This document shows, in pieces, positions 1-13,019 of a stretch of DNA of 64,000 bases (positions within the stretch are counted from its first letter, which is position 1; every line of letters starts with the position of its first letter). This DNA comes from Desulfocurvibacter africanus subsp. africanus DSM 2603. GTDB taxonomy: Bacteria > Desulfobacterota > Desulfovibrionia > Desulfovibrionales > Desulfovibrionaceae. Position numbers and translations under genes: made by a program. The stretch lies in contig NZ_AULZ01000011.1 in NCBI RefSeq assembly GCF_000422545.1, forward strand, positions 107,522 to 171,521, read 5' to 3'. The notes below the pieces were generated by a model, which was given only the letters and a program-made list of their open reading frames with translations, searched no databases and was not told the DNA's origin.

Positions 1-248
1 GCAGTGGATGAGAGCAAAGTACATCTATCTTTCAGAACCAGCCTTGCGTCAATTGAAACTTTTTCAAGGCACTGAAATGATTACTTATAGCCACTGCCGC
101 TCACTTGCGTCGGCCATTGATCCGGACGGCTGCAAATCGATTATTATACCCTTCTGCTCATCGTTGTGCGCCGGGTGTTTGGTTTTTAGTGGCGTCAGTT
201 TGACACGCCGCTTCCCCCCTCGATCCTAATTGAGACTGTGGAGGCCTG
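1..248. other. upstream region of the FapA-family gene, no supported gene
   Basis: This stretch precedes the FapA-family start codon. A 73-codon open frame runs from base 8, but it has no clear ribosome binding site and no recognisable family, so I do not call it a gene. The last bases carry a GTGGAGG ribosome binding site (239-244 area) for the gene that follows. I see no convincing promoter or terminator. Confidence 0.4.
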
Positions 249-2150
249 ATGGAGACGACCCCCAATGCATCCAACAAGGATCCTTTACTGACCATAGTCA
301 TCTCCGAATCGGGATCCGAAGCCATCGCGGTGCCGACACCTCAGCTGCGCCAATCGAGTGCGGCGCTTACCAAAACCGCCGTGGAGAGTTGGGCCAAGGC
401 TGCGGGAGTGCGTATCCCCCTTGATGCCGACGCCGTCGCACAAATCCTGACCATACAGCCAAACAAGTATCCGGATGAGGGTATCGTCATAGCCAGGGCC
501 ATCCAGCCTCGTCCCGCACGCGCGGCGAGCCTTGAATGGAAAGGCGATCCGACCTTGCCTGTTTTCCCAGGCGATGTATTCGGCCACCTTCTCCCGCCGG
601 AAGAAGGAGCCAAGGGCTCTACGGTGGATGGCAAAATCATTGAACCGATCCAAATGCCGCCTGAAGCCGAAGTAAAGCTTGGAGCTGACAGCGGCATCAA
701 CTTCGATGAAAATACGCACGAAATAACGGCCACCCGGTACGGCATTGCGCGCCTCGACCAGGGAGTGCTCTCCATCACTCCGCTCCTTTCCGTGTCCGGC
801 GATGGCCTGCAGATTCTGGGCACGGTTCATCCTAAGGATTATTTTGGGGACCCCACCACTATCGGACACCTACGGAATGCTTTGCGCTTGGCCAAGGTAA
901 AGGTCGATCTCAAGATCGATGCCCTCAAAGAAGCCCTGGCTCAAGCACGCAAGTCCGGTGCTCCCCAAGAGAATATCCTGATGGCAGAAGGCCGGTCACC
1001 TGTGGATGGCGCCGACGGTTACTTCCAGCCCGCCTTCAAAGGCTTAAGTTCTGGGGCGGTCCTCCAGGACGGGCGCATTAACTTCATGGAACGCGGCGCG
1101 GCGGAATCGGTACAAGAAGGACAGGTGCTGGGCCGAATCGTCCCTCCCAGCCGTGGCAAGCCCGGTGTCAACGTATTTGGAGAGGAGTTGATGGCCCGTG
1201 ACGGGCAACCCTTCAAGCTCAGCATCGGCGAGGGCGTGAGAGCAGCCGAGGATGGGCAGACCTACCTTGCCACGACTGCCGGTGTAGTGGTCTACAGCCA
1301 GGCCAAACTGTCCGTGACCGATCTGTACACTGTGGACAAGGACCTGGACTATTCCGTCGGGAACCTGCGCATTGACAAGGGCTCGGTCCAGGTGAGCGGC
1401 AATGTCCTTGAAGGATTCTCCGTCGCCGCGCCAGGCTCTGTCTTCATCGGACAGGTCGTGGAAGGCGCGAACATAAGCGCCGGCGGAGACGTAGTGGTCC
1501 GCGGCGGCCTGGCCATGGGGAAAAAAGGGTTGATAAAAGCCAGCGGAAGCATCTTCGCCAAGTTCGCCCTGCACGCCACGCTCGTTTCCGACGGCGATGT
1601 GGACATCGGCGTCATTACGGACTGCGACATCACCGCCGAGGGCAAGGTCACCTGCCTGCGAGACAAGGGTGCCATCGTCGGAGGAATCATCCGCTCCAGC
1701 AAAGGCGTGGAAGCCAAGGAGATCGGCTCTGAACTTGGGGTGGCGACGCACATCGTGCTCGGCATGCAGGTCAAGCAGAGGGAAGAGTTACTGGCCGAAC
1801 GCAAGAGTCTGAAGGAACAGATCGTCAAGATAAGCAATGCCTTGGGATCCGGCTCGCCTAAAGATATTCTCAAGCGCACCCCGGAGAGCAAGCGTCAGGC
1901 AGTGGCCGAACTCATCAGGGCGCTAATTCGCCTGAGTGAAAACCTGGACGAAGTCAACCGAAAGATCCAGGACGATCAATTGTTGGCCCGCAAGGCCCTG
2001 CAAGCCACGCTCAAGGCCCAAAAAGCCATTTATCCAGGTGTGAGCATCACCATTGGCGGGTTGACCTCCCACGTTAAGGAAACGATAAAATCCGCCAAGA
2101 TTTTTTATGACCAGCAAGCAGGGCGCATCGCCATTGATCAAGGTTCCTGA
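249..2150 (+). CDS. FapA/DUF342 family protein (polymer-forming, flagellar assembly protein A-like)
   Basis: A 633-residue protein of the FapA (DUF342) family. The N-terminal ~170 residues are a variable head. The middle (about 170-480) has the glycine-rich, repeated beta-helix pattern of the family, for example the repeated 'GNV', 'GSVFIGQVVEGANI' and 'AGGDVVVRGG' turns. The C-terminus (about 500-600) is charged and probably a coiled coil. Members are soluble cytoplasmic proteins linked to flagellar placement or cell-surface assembly, and their biochemistry is poorly known. The ATG at 249 follows a GTGGAGG ribosome binding site. No flagellar gene lies next to it here, so the role is assigned from the family alone. 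Confidence 0.85.
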   Translation: METTPNASNKDPLLTIVISESGSEAIAVPTPQLRQSSAALTKTAVESWAKAAGVRIPLDADAVAQILTIQPNKYPDEGIVIARAIQPRPARAASLEWKGDPTLPVFPGDVFGHLLPPEEGAKGSTVDGKIIEPIQMPPEAEVKLGADSGINFDENTHEITATRYGIARLDQGVLSITPLLSVSGDGLQILGTVHPKDYFGDPTTIGHLRNALRLAKVKVDLKIDALKEALAQARKSGAPQENILMAEGRSPVDGADGYFQPAFKGLSSGAVLQDGRINFMERGAAESVQEGQVLGRIVPPSRGKPGVNVFGEELMARDGQPFKLSIGEGVRAAEDGQTYLATTAGVVVYSQAKLSVTDLYTVDKDLDYSVGNLRIDKGSVQVSGNVLEGFSVAAPGSVFIGQVVEGANISAGGDVVVRGGLAMGKKGLIKASGSIFAKFALHATLVSDGDVDIGVITDCDITAEGKVTCLRDKGAIVGGIIRSSKGVEAKEIGSELGVATHIVLGMQVKQREELLAERKSLKEQIVKISNALGSGSPKDILKRTPESKRQAVAELIRALIRLSENLDEVNRKIQDDQLLARKALQATLKAQKAIYPGVSITIGGLTSHVKETIKSAKIFYDQQAGRIAIDQGS

Positions 2151-2502
2151 CAAGCCTTTGTAAAGGTTAAGCTTATTTTAACATCGCTATGATTGGACAA
2201 ACGCGGTCACCCTTCCAATGATTGCGTTCTTTACATCCAACGAGTCTTTCCGACCCCACAGCCGTTTTAAACGGGCTGTCCGCCTTGGATCCAAACCCTA
2301 GGCTGTGCAGGGAAACAGCAATGCCATGACCGTCAGGGGCAAGCCCCAACCAAGATCAACCATTCACATCACAATTGTCGTTGATTACCAGCCCGGATTT
2401 GACTAGAAGAACAGGTAGGTCAATAAATCCGGTAGCTCGTACGGCTCCGGCCAGAGGACACTGAGTCCCCGGCCCAGGACGAGCGCCGAGGAGCAGCGGT
2501 AT
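2151..2502. other. intergenic region with a weak hairpin
   Basis: No gene is supported here. A hairpin with arms ACAGCC (2258-2263) and GGCTGT (2274-2279) has a palindromic GTTTTAAAC core but no T-run, so it is at best a weak terminator for the upstream gene. A GAGGAG ribosome binding site for the next gene sits just before 2503. Confidence 0.35.
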
Positions 2503-2802
2503 ATGAGCATCATTCCAGGAAGGTACTTGGGCATAATAGACGTTCTTGGCTCCTATACGGATCTCGCCGAGGAATATTCCATCGAGATGCGACCCAACGG
2601 CGCCTATGTTCTCTACATGCGCAATGATCCCGAAGAAGAGTTCGTACCCATGAACGAGGGCGGAGACGGACGCAGCTTGGCGGAGTATTGCCAGTGTCAC
2701 GGCCTCGACTGCGAGGTCATGTACTCGGAGATTAACCGCGTTAATAAGATGCTTGCTGACCAGTTTATCGAATTCATGGATGAGCGGCTGAGCGTGGCTT
2801 AG
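2503..2802 (+). CDS. small hypothetical protein
   Basis: A 99-residue acidic soluble protein that I do not recognise. It has no signal peptide and no membrane segment. Two cysteines lie close together ('QCHGLDC', near residues 67-73), which could bind metal or form a disulfide. The start ATG at 2503 is preceded by GAGGAG at a suitable distance, and codon use matches the neighbouring genes, which supports a real gene. It stands alone between the FapA-family gene and the phosphatase. Confidence 0.6.
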   Translation: MSIIPGRYLGIIDVLGSYTDLAEEYSIEMRPNGAYVLYMRNDPEEEFVPMNEGGDGRSLAEYCQCHGLDCEVMYSEINRVNKMLADQFIEFMDERLSVA

Positions 2803-2942
2803 CCGCTGCTGAATATTAAGGCGTGGAGAGAATTCGCGCCTTTCTTCTTCCCTTCCATCTTCAGTAGATGATGCAACGATACACTTGTTGCAACCAATGA
2901 ACACTTCATGCCTATGTGCACACCAAATAAGGGAACTAGTCG

Positions 2943-3563
2943 TTGACCGCGAATGCTGCGATTATTTTGGCACGTCACGGCCAGGTAATACAGAATTCTC
3001 CCAGGCGCTTCATCGGCCAGCGTGATGTGCCCCTCGACAAGGTGGGCAGGCTCCAGGCCGAGACTTTGGCCCAGGCTCTGGCAAACACGCATCTGGACGG
3101 AATCTGGGCCAGCGACCTGTCACGCGCCATGGATACGGCCAAGCCGACGGCCGCTGGACGAGAAATCACGACTGTGCCCGAGCTGCGTGAGATTTGTCTT
3201 GGGGATTGGGAAGGTCTGACCTCGGATGAGGTGCGGGCCAGATTTCCGGGCGAGTATGAACGGCGCGGAGCGGACTTTGCCGAGTACAGACCTGTGGGCG
3301 GTGAGAGCTTCCGGGATGTGCAGAAGCGAGCTCTGCCTGCCCTGGAGCGTATCGCCGACTTACGCGGCCGGCACCTCGTGGTTGCCCATGGAGGCGTCAA
3401 CCGAGCACTCCTTTGCGCCATTCTGGGCCTACCGCTCGCCCAGCTGATGCGCCTTGAGCAGGATTACTGCCATGTGAATGTTCTGCTCCGCGCTGCCTCA
3501 GGCTGGCGCTTGCTGGGCCTGAATATTCCGCCCCGCGGCCCTTTCGCCCTACCTTTGCGTTAA
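2943..3563 (+). CDS. histidine phosphatase family protein (phosphoglycerate mutase-like)
   Basis: A 206-residue member of the histidine phosphatase superfamily. It starts with the signature 'LARHGQ' (residues 9-14), where His is the phosphoryl acceptor, followed by a conserved 'GQRDVPLDKVGRLQAE' stretch. 'LGDWEGLT' lies mid-protein, and the second catalytic His is in 'VVAHGGVNRALL'. This pattern fits alpha-ribazole phosphatase/CobC-like or broad-specificity phosphatases. No cobalamin gene is adjacent, so the substrate is open. The likely start is TTG at 2943, preceded by AAGGGA. A strong terminator follows the gene. Confidence 0.82.
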   Translation: MTANAAIILARHGQVIQNSPRRFIGQRDVPLDKVGRLQAETLAQALANTHLDGIWASDLSRAMDTAKPTAAGREITTVPELREICLGDWEGLTSDEVRARFPGEYERRGADFAEYRPVGGESFRDVQKRALPALERIADLRGRHLVVAHGGVNRALLCAILGLPLAQLMRLEQDYCHVNVLLRAASGWRLLGLNIPPRGPFALPLR

Positions 3564-3596
3564 CCCTGCCCACTGCTTTGCCTGCATCCCGAGCTG

Positions 3597-3628
3597 GCCT
3601 ACTTGCCTTGACGCGAGTAGGCTTTTTT
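3597..3628 (+). terminator. rho-independent terminator after the histidine phosphatase gene
   Basis: Inverted arms GCCTACT (3597-3603) and AGTAGGC (3616-3622) are followed directly by six T (3623-3628). It separates the phosphatase gene from the glucan operon, which therefore needs its own promoter. Confidence 0.8.
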
Positions 3629-3698
3629 GCTGCATACTTGTAGCCAGTCTTTTTCCGGGCCTGAGTGTGAAGTGGAAATGTAACTGGACAGGTGCAGC

Positions 3699-5708
3699 AT
3701 GGAGCAGCGGAGCAAGGGCAACGGGCGGCAGCGCGTAATCATAGAAAACGTCACACCTCGGATAGACGGGGGAACCTTCCCGGCTAAACGCGCTGTGGGC
3801 GAAAGCGTGGAGGTCACTGCCGACATCTTCGCCGACAGCCATGACATCATCTCGGCCAGGCTCCTGTGGAAAATGGACGGAGATTCCGGGTTTGCCGAGA
3901 TGCCCATGCGGCTGCTGGGCAATGACCGTTGGAGCGCCGAATTTCCGATTCTGGAGCTGACTGCGCACATTTACACCGTGGTGGCCTGGATCGACCAATA
4001 TCGGAGCTGGTTGGAGAAGGCGGAAAAGAAACACGCCGCCGCCCAGGACGTCACGGTGGAGCTGACCACAGGTGCTCAACTTGTGGCCGAGGCAGCCGAT
4101 CGGGCGGAAGGCGTGTACAGGGATTTCCTGCGCGAGCACGTCGGCCTGCTGGAAACACCCCAAAGCCAGGATCTGGGCCTAACCACCGCGCGCAGCCCTG
4201 CCCTGCTGACGATCATGGACCGCCATGCCGACCGCGCCCTGGCCACCCGTTATGCCAAGGAGCTGCGCGTCCAGGTGGACCCGCCCAAGGCCGGCTTCAG
4301 TACCTGGTACGAGTTGTTCCCGCGCTCGGCCGGTTCAGGCGGACGGGGCGGATCGGGCGGCCACGGCACGTTCAGGGATGTGCAGGCCTGGCTTCCGCGC
4401 ATCGCGCGCATGGGCTTCGACGTGCTCTACTTCCCACCAATCCATCCCATCGGCGAGACGTTCCGCAAGGGCAGGAACAACAACCCCGCGTCCGAACCCG
4501 GTGAGCCGGGCAGCCCGTGGGCCATCGGCAACAAGGATGGCGGGCACACTGCCATCAACCCGTCGCTGGGCTCGCTGGAGGACTTCCAACAACTGCGCGG
4601 GAAGGCACGCGAGCTCGGCATCGACATCGCCCTGGACATGGCCTTTCAGTGCTCGCCGGACCACCCGTGGGTGCGCGAACACCCGCAGTGGTTCAAACAC
4701 CGGCCTGATGGAACCATTCAGTATGCCGAAAATCCGCCCAAGAAATACCAGGACATATATCCTCTGGACTTTGAAAGCGAGGATTGGGAGAAGCTGTGGG
4801 AGGCTCTGCGGGACGTGTTTCTTTACTGGTGCCGTCAGGGCGTGCGCATCTTCCGCGTGGATAATCCGCACACCAAACCATTGCCCTTCTGGCAATGGTG
4901 CATAGGCGAGGTCAAGGCGAACTATCCGGAGACCCTGTTCCTTTCCGAAGCTTTCACCCGACCCAGGATCATGTACAGGCTGGCCAAAGCCGGTTTCACC
5001 CAATCCTATACCTACTTCACCTGGCGCAACACCAAGCACGAGCTGACCACATACATGGAAGAGCTTGTGCGCAACGCGCCACGAGACTACTTCCGGCCCA
5101 ATTTCTGGCCAAACACACCGGACATCCTGCCCGAGTACCTCCAGTACGGCGGCCGCCCGGCTTCCATCATCCGTTTGGTGCTTGCAGCTACATTGTCTTC
5201 CAACTACGGCATCTACGGCCCGGTTTTCGAATTGGTGGAGGTGGCCGGCAGGCCGGGCAGCGAGGAATATCTCGATTCGGAAAAGTACGAGATCAGGCAA
5301 TGGGACCTGCAGCGACCCGGCACGCTGGAGCAGTTCATCACCCGCATGAACGCTATCCGTCGCGAGCACCCGGCCCTGCAGTCCACCTGGAACGTGCGCT
5401 TCCTTCCGGCGGACAACGAGTTCATCCTGTTCTATGCCAAGAGCGACGAGGCTCTCGGGGAGACGCTGCTCATCGTCGTAAATCTTGATCCGCACCACAC
5501 GCAGTCCGCCTGGCTGCACCTGCCACTGGAAGAATACAGCCTCGATCCGGGCAGACCGTTTCTGGTGCACGACCTTTTGGGCGAGGACAAGTTCATCTGG
5601 CAAGGCGAGCGCAACTTTATCGAGCTCGACCCGCACGTGCAGCCTGCGCGCATCTTCACGTTGCGGGCGCGGCTGCGTAGCGAGACGGACTTCGACTACT
5701 TCATGTAA
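3699..5708 (+). CDS. glgE: alpha-1,4-glucan:maltose-1-phosphate maltosyltransferase GlgE
   Basis: A 669-residue GH13_3 enzyme that transfers maltosyl units from alpha-maltose 1-phosphate to the non-reducing ends of alpha-1,4-glucan. The N-terminal beta-sandwich (about 10-110) is followed by the catalytic barrel. Visible active-site elements are 'FRVDNPHTKP' with the nucleophile Asp388, 'LSEAF' with acid/base Glu417, and 'FWPNTPDIL' carrying the third acidic residue. 'YTYFTWRNTKHEL' is typical of GlgE. Length and motifs look complete. It heads an operon: the next gene, encoding the maltokinase that makes its substrate, starts 12 bp downstream, and the branching enzyme follows. The ribosome binding site before ATG 3699 is weak (AGGTG). 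Confidence 0.95.
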   Translation: MEQRSKGNGRQRVIIENVTPRIDGGTFPAKRAVGESVEVTADIFADSHDIISARLLWKMDGDSGFAEMPMRLLGNDRWSAEFPILELTAHIYTVVAWIDQYRSWLEKAEKKHAAAQDVTVELTTGAQLVAEAADRAEGVYRDFLREHVGLLETPQSQDLGLTTARSPALLTIMDRHADRALATRYAKELRVQVDPPKAGFSTWYELFPRSAGSGGRGGSGGHGTFRDVQAWLPRIARMGFDVLYFPPIHPIGETFRKGRNNNPASEPGEPGSPWAIGNKDGGHTAINPSLGSLEDFQQLRGKARELGIDIALDMAFQCSPDHPWVREHPQWFKHRPDGTIQYAENPPKKYQDIYPLDFESEDWEKLWEALRDVFLYWCRQGVRIFRVDNPHTKPLPFWQWCIGEVKANYPETLFLSEAFTRPRIMYRLAKAGFTQSYTYFTWRNTKHELTTYMEELVRNAPRDYFRPNFWPNTPDILPEYLQYGGRPASIIRLVLAATLSSNYGIYGPVFELVEVAGRPGSEEYLDSEKYEIRQWDLQRPGTLEQFITRMNAIRREHPALQSTWNVRFLPADNEFILFYAKSDEALGETLLIVVNLDPHHTQSAWLHLPLEEYSLDPGRPFLVHDLLGEDKFIWQGERNFIELDPHVQPARIFTLRARLRSETDFDYFM

Positions 5709-5720
5709 GGACAAGTCCAC

Positions 5721-9029
<3,309 letters not shown>

Positions 9030-9052
9030 AACCCCTTAGGCGAGGAAGCGGC

Positions 9053-11047
9053 ATGCACTCACTGCATCATGACATCAGTCTGCTCACGGACCATGATATC
9101 TACCTGTTCAAAGAAGGTCGCCACTTCCGATTATGGGAGAAGCTCGGTTCGCATTTCATGGAGCGCCACGGCGAACGCGGAGTGCTCTTTGCGGTCTGGG
9201 CGCCCAATGCCCAGGCTGTGAGCGTCAAGGGCGACTTCAATGGATGGAGCACTGACGAGCACCCTCTGCGAGTGCGCGAGGACGGTTCGGGCATTTGGGA
9301 GGGCTTCATCACTGGTCTGGGACAAGGCACCAAGTACAAGTACCACATCCGCTCGCACTTTCATGGCTATCGCGTGGACAAGGCCGATCCGTTCGCCGTC
9401 CACTGCGAAACCCCGCCGTATACCGCGTCCATCCTGTGGGACATCGACTCGGGCCAGCCTTGGACAGACCAGGATTGGATGACCACGCGCCACGAGCGCA
9501 ACGGCCTCAGCGCACCCATGGCCGTGTATGAAATGCACCTGGGCTCCTGGCAGCGCAAGATCGAAGAGGGCAACCGCTCCCTGAGTTACCGGGAGATCGC
9601 CGGCCCGCTGGTCAACTACCTCAAGGAAACGGGCTTCACGCACATCGAGCTCATGCCTGTGCAGGAGCATCCTTTCTACGGCTCCTGGGGCTACCAGAGC
9701 ACAGCCTATTTCGCACCAACCTCGCGCTACGGCACGCCACAGGATTTTATGTTCCTGGTGGACGAGCTGCACAAGGCCGGAATCGGCGTCATCGTGGACT
9801 GGGTGCCCTCGCATTTCCCCACGGACGAGCACGGCCTGGGCTACTTCGACGGCACGCACCTCTTCGAGCACTCGGACCCGCGCCAGGGCTTCCACCCTGA
9901 CTGGAAAAGCTTCATCTTCAACTACGACCGCTGGGAGGTGCGCTCGTTCCTCATCTCAAGCGCCCTGTTCTGGTTGGAAAAATATCATCTGGACGGCCTG
10001 CGCATGGATGCCGTGGCCTCCATGCTCTACCTGGACTACTCGCGCGGGGACGATTGGATTCCCAACAAATACGGAGGCCGGGAGAACCTCGGGGCCGTCG
10101 AGTTCCTGCGTTCGCTCAACGAAGCCGTATACCGCGACTTCCCGGATGTGCAGACTATCGCCGAGGAGTCCACGGCCTGGCCCATGGTCTCGCGGCCCAT
10201 CTATGTCGGCGGGCTTGGCTTCGGCCTTAAGTGGAACATGGGCTGGATGCACGATACCCTGGATTATTTCTCTCACGAAGCCGTGCATCGCAAATACCAC
10301 CACAACCAGATCACCTTCAGCATCTGGTACGCCTTCACCGAGAATTTCATGCTTTCCCTGTCCCATGACGAAGTCGTGCACGGCAAAGGCTCGCTGCTCG
10401 GCAAGATGCCTGGCGACGCGTGGCAGAAGTTCGCCAACCTGCGCCTTTTGTTCGGCTACATGTGGGCTCATCCGGGCAAGAAGCTCCTGTTCATGGGCAT
10501 GGAATTCGGCCAGGGACCCGAGTGGAATCATGAAAGCAGTCTGGATTGGCATCAGCTGGAGTTGCCTGCGCACCAGGGCGTGAAGAACTGGCTTGCGGAC
10601 TTGAACCGGGTTTACCGTGACTGCCCGGAGCTGCACGAAGTGGACTTTTCACCCGCCGGCTTCCGCTGGGTGGATTTCGGCGATGCCGAGCAGAGCGTGT
10701 TCAGCTTCCTGCGCATCGACTCCAAGGGCCGAGAAATGCTCATAGTGCTCAACTGTACGCCCGTGCCTCGACAGAACTACCGCCTAGGCGTGCCGCGGAG
10801 CGGTTTCTGGCGCGAGGTGCTTAACAGCGACGCAGCATACTACGGCGGCAGCGGCTGGGGCAACGCGGGCGGCGTGCAGGCGACGCCCATCCCGTCCCAT
10901 GGGTTTTTCGATTCCATTTCAGTGGCCCTGCCGCCACTTGGAGTGCTTTTCTTCAGGCCCGAGGACCAGCGTCCGCGCGAACCCGAGCACAAGCGCTTCG
11001 TGTACCCCTATCCGCTCTCACCCGAAGAACCGGAGACCGAAGGATAG
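9053..11047 (+). CDS. glgB: 1,4-alpha-glucan branching enzyme
   Basis: A 664-residue GH13_9 branching enzyme that introduces alpha-1,6 branches. The N-terminal CBM48-type domain ('FAVWAPNAQAVSVKGDFNGW') is near residues 45-65. The catalytic barrel has 'GLRMDAVASML' with nucleophile Asp319, 'AEEST' with the acid/base Glu at 371/372, and 'SHDEVVHGK'. The ATG at 9053 follows GAGGAA. The reading frame stays open upstream into the treS-mak gene, but that would give an unusual N-terminus, so 9053 is preferred. It lies 23 bp after the TreS-maltokinase stop, in the same operon. With GlgE it should build a branched alpha-glucan. The C-terminal ~20 residues are a Pro/Glu-rich tail. Confidence 0.95.
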   Translation: MHSLHHDISLLTDHDIYLFKEGRHFRLWEKLGSHFMERHGERGVLFAVWAPNAQAVSVKGDFNGWSTDEHPLRVREDGSGIWEGFITGLGQGTKYKYHIRSHFHGYRVDKADPFAVHCETPPYTASILWDIDSGQPWTDQDWMTTRHERNGLSAPMAVYEMHLGSWQRKIEEGNRSLSYREIAGPLVNYLKETGFTHIELMPVQEHPFYGSWGYQSTAYFAPTSRYGTPQDFMFLVDELHKAGIGVIVDWVPSHFPTDEHGLGYFDGTHLFEHSDPRQGFHPDWKSFIFNYDRWEVRSFLISSALFWLEKYHLDGLRMDAVASMLYLDYSRGDDWIPNKYGGRENLGAVEFLRSLNEAVYRDFPDVQTIAEESTAWPMVSRPIYVGGLGFGLKWNMGWMHDTLDYFSHEAVHRKYHHNQITFSIWYAFTENFMLSLSHDEVVHGKGSLLGKMPGDAWQKFANLRLLFGYMWAHPGKKLLFMGMEFGQGPEWNHESSLDWHQLELPAHQGVKNWLADLNRVYRDCPELHEVDFSPAGFRWVDFGDAEQSVFSFLRIDSKGREMLIVLNCTPVPRQNYRLGVPRSGFWREVLNSDAAYYGGSGWGNAGGVQATPIPSHGFFDSISVALPPLGVLFFRPEDQRPREPEHKRFVYPYPLSPEEPETEG

Positions 11048-11066
11048 GTCAGGCCAGGAGCCAATC

Positions 11067-13019
11067 ATGCGTCGTGAACGCTTCCCCCATCCAGTGCCAA
11101 TCGGCCCCAGCCGCACGGCTGACGGCTGGAGCTTCACGGTCTGGGCACCGCTGGCTTCCAGCTTGGTGCTGGAATTACCCGGATCGGACCTGGACCCCGT
11201 GGATATGCGACCAGACGCCGAGGAGCCGGGTTACTGGCGAGCCGAAATAGAAGGTCTGAGCGCCGGTTCCCTGTACGGCTTCCGCATGGATCGAGGCCCT
11301 CTACGACCTGACCCGGCCTCGCACTTTCAGCCGCTGGGAGTGCATGAGCCTTCGGCCCTGGTAGACCATGAGGCTTTTCATTGGCGCAACTTGGCTTTCA
11401 AGCCGCTGACCATGGGCGAGGTAATCCTTTACGAGCTGCACATCGGAGCGTTCACTCAGGAAGGTAGTTTCCAGGCCGCGATTGCCAGGCTGGACGATCT
11501 GGCCGAGCTGGGCGTGACAGCAGTGGAAGTCATGCCCGTGGCCCAGTTTCCGGGCGAGCGTAACTGGGGCTACGACGGCGTGCACCCCTATGCGATACAG
11601 AACAGCTACGGCGGTCCACAGGGATTCAAGGCCTTTGTGGACGCCTGCCATGGGCGAGGCCTGGCCGTGATGTTGGACGTGGTTTATAACCATCTGGGGC
11701 CGGAGGGAAACTATCTGGCCGATTTCGGCCCCTACTTCTCGGCGCGCTACACCACGCCTTGGGGCCTGGCCCTGAACTTCGATGGTCCGCACAGCGACGG
11801 CGTGCGCAACTTCTTCGTGCAGAATGCGCTGTTCTGGTTCCGGCATTACCGCATCGACGGATTGCGCCTGGACGCCGTGCACTCCATACACGACGAGGGA
11901 CCGCACCACTTCCTGCGCGAGTTGGCCGAGGCCCGCGACGTGTTTGCACAGGAAACCGGACGGCGGCCCTTGCTCATGGCCGAGAGCCACCTGAACAGCC
12001 CCAGGCTGGTGGAAGCGTACGCGCAGAACGGTTTGGGACTGGACGCCATGTGGAGCGACGACCTCCACCATTCCGTACACGCCTTCCTGACCGGCGAGCG
12101 GGACGGCTACTACCAGGATCATGGCAGCCTCGAGCACGTCGCCGACACGCTGGAGCACGGCTTCGCCTATGAAGGACAGCTCTCGGCCTACTGGAAGCGC
12201 GCGCAAGGCGTATCAGGAAGACATCTGCCGCCGCAGGCCTTCATAAACTTCCTCCAGACGCATGACATGACGGGCAACCGGGCCGGAGGCGAACGGCTGT
12301 CGACGCTGATCGGCTTCGAGTTGGCCAAGGCCGCGGCGGCCCTGCTCCTGCTTACGCCCTACACGCCGCTCCTGTTCATGGGCGAAGAGTATGCCGAGAA
12401 CAATCCTTTCCTTTACTTCGTAAGCCATGGCGACCATGGGCTAGTGGAAGCGGTGCGAAACGGCCGCAAACGGGAATTCGCCGACTTTGCCTGGAACAAA
12501 TCGTCCGCCGAGTCCTCCGAGCCAGCCGACCCACAGGACGAGGAGACATTTCAGCGCTCAAAGCTTGATTGGGACAAACGCTCGCAGGGACTGCACGCGC
12601 GCATGCTGGCTTATTATCGAGAGTGCATCAGGCTGCGCAAGCTCCTGTTCACCCTTGCCGATACAACCCCCCATGTGGACAAGATATCCGCCGGGACATT
12701 CGGCCCGGATACTGACGCGGCGGAACTCAAGCATGGATTGCGCGCTCTGGCCACGGATCAGGCCGGAGTGCTGGCCTTGGACATGCACTTCCAGGCAGGC
12801 CATCTGCTGGTTATCTTCAACTTTTCGGCAACCCCTCTGGACCGGCTGGATTCCTTGCTGCCACGGGCCCCATTCATGACCGAGGTCCTGTCTTCGGCCG
12901 ATGCCCGCTGGGGTGGGCCCGAGGACATCATCACCGGCCGCACGGAGAACATTCTCTACTGCCCGCCGGCCAGCGCCCTTGTTCTGGCTGATGAACGCCT
13001 GGCGAGCTACCTGATGTAG
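11067..13019 (+). CDS. treZ: malto-oligosyltrehalose trehalohydrolase
   Basis: A 650-residue GH13_10 enzyme that releases trehalose from maltooligosyltrehalose. The N-terminal domain carries 'FTVWAPLASSLVLELPG'. The barrel has 'GLRLDAVHSI' (nucleophile Asp269), 'LMAESHLNSP' (Glu306) and 'THDMTGNRAGGERL', the TreZ-type fourth region, though family members usually have 'NHDQIGNRA'. The ATG at 11067 follows CAGGAG and is 19 bp after glgB. The frame remains open further upstream inside glgB but would add an implausible extension. Its partner TreY is not in this window, so the TreY-TreZ route must be completed elsewhere. The stop overlaps the convergent sulfurylase gene by 13 bp. Confidence 0.93.
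   Translation: MRRERFPHPVPIGPSRTADGWSFTVWAPLASSLVLELPGSDLDPVDMRPDAEEPGYWRAEIEGLSAGSLYGFRMDRGPLRPDPASHFQPLGVHEPSALVDHEAFHWRNLAFKPLTMGEVILYELHIGAFTQEGSFQAAIARLDDLAELGVTAVEVMPVAQFPGERNWGYDGVHPYAIQNSYGGPQGFKAFVDACHGRGLAVMLDVVYNHLGPEGNYLADFGPYFSARYTTPWGLALNFDGPHSDGVRNFFVQNALFWFRHYRIDGLRLDAVHSIHDEGPHHFLRELAEARDVFAQETGRRPLLMAESHLNSPRLVEAYAQNGLGLDAMWSDDLHHSVHAFLTGERDGYYQDHGSLEHVADTLEHGFAYEGQLSAYWKRAQGVSGRHLPPQAFINFLQTHDMTGNRAGGERLSTLIGFELAKAAAALLLLTPYTPLLFMGEEYAENNPFLYFVSHGDHGLVEAVRNGRKREFADFAWNKSSAESSEPADPQDEETFQRSKLDWDKRSQGLHARMLAYYRECIRLRKLLFTLADTTPHVDKISAGTFGPDTDAAELKHGLRALATDQAGVLALDMHFQAGHLLVIFNFSATPLDRLDSLLPRAPFMTEVLSSADARWGGPEDIITGRTENILYCPPASALVLADERLASYLM

Noticed and set aside
8..229. 73-codon frame before the FapA-family gene
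   Set aside because: No ribosome binding site or family resemblance; probably untranslated leader or the end of the previous intergenic region.
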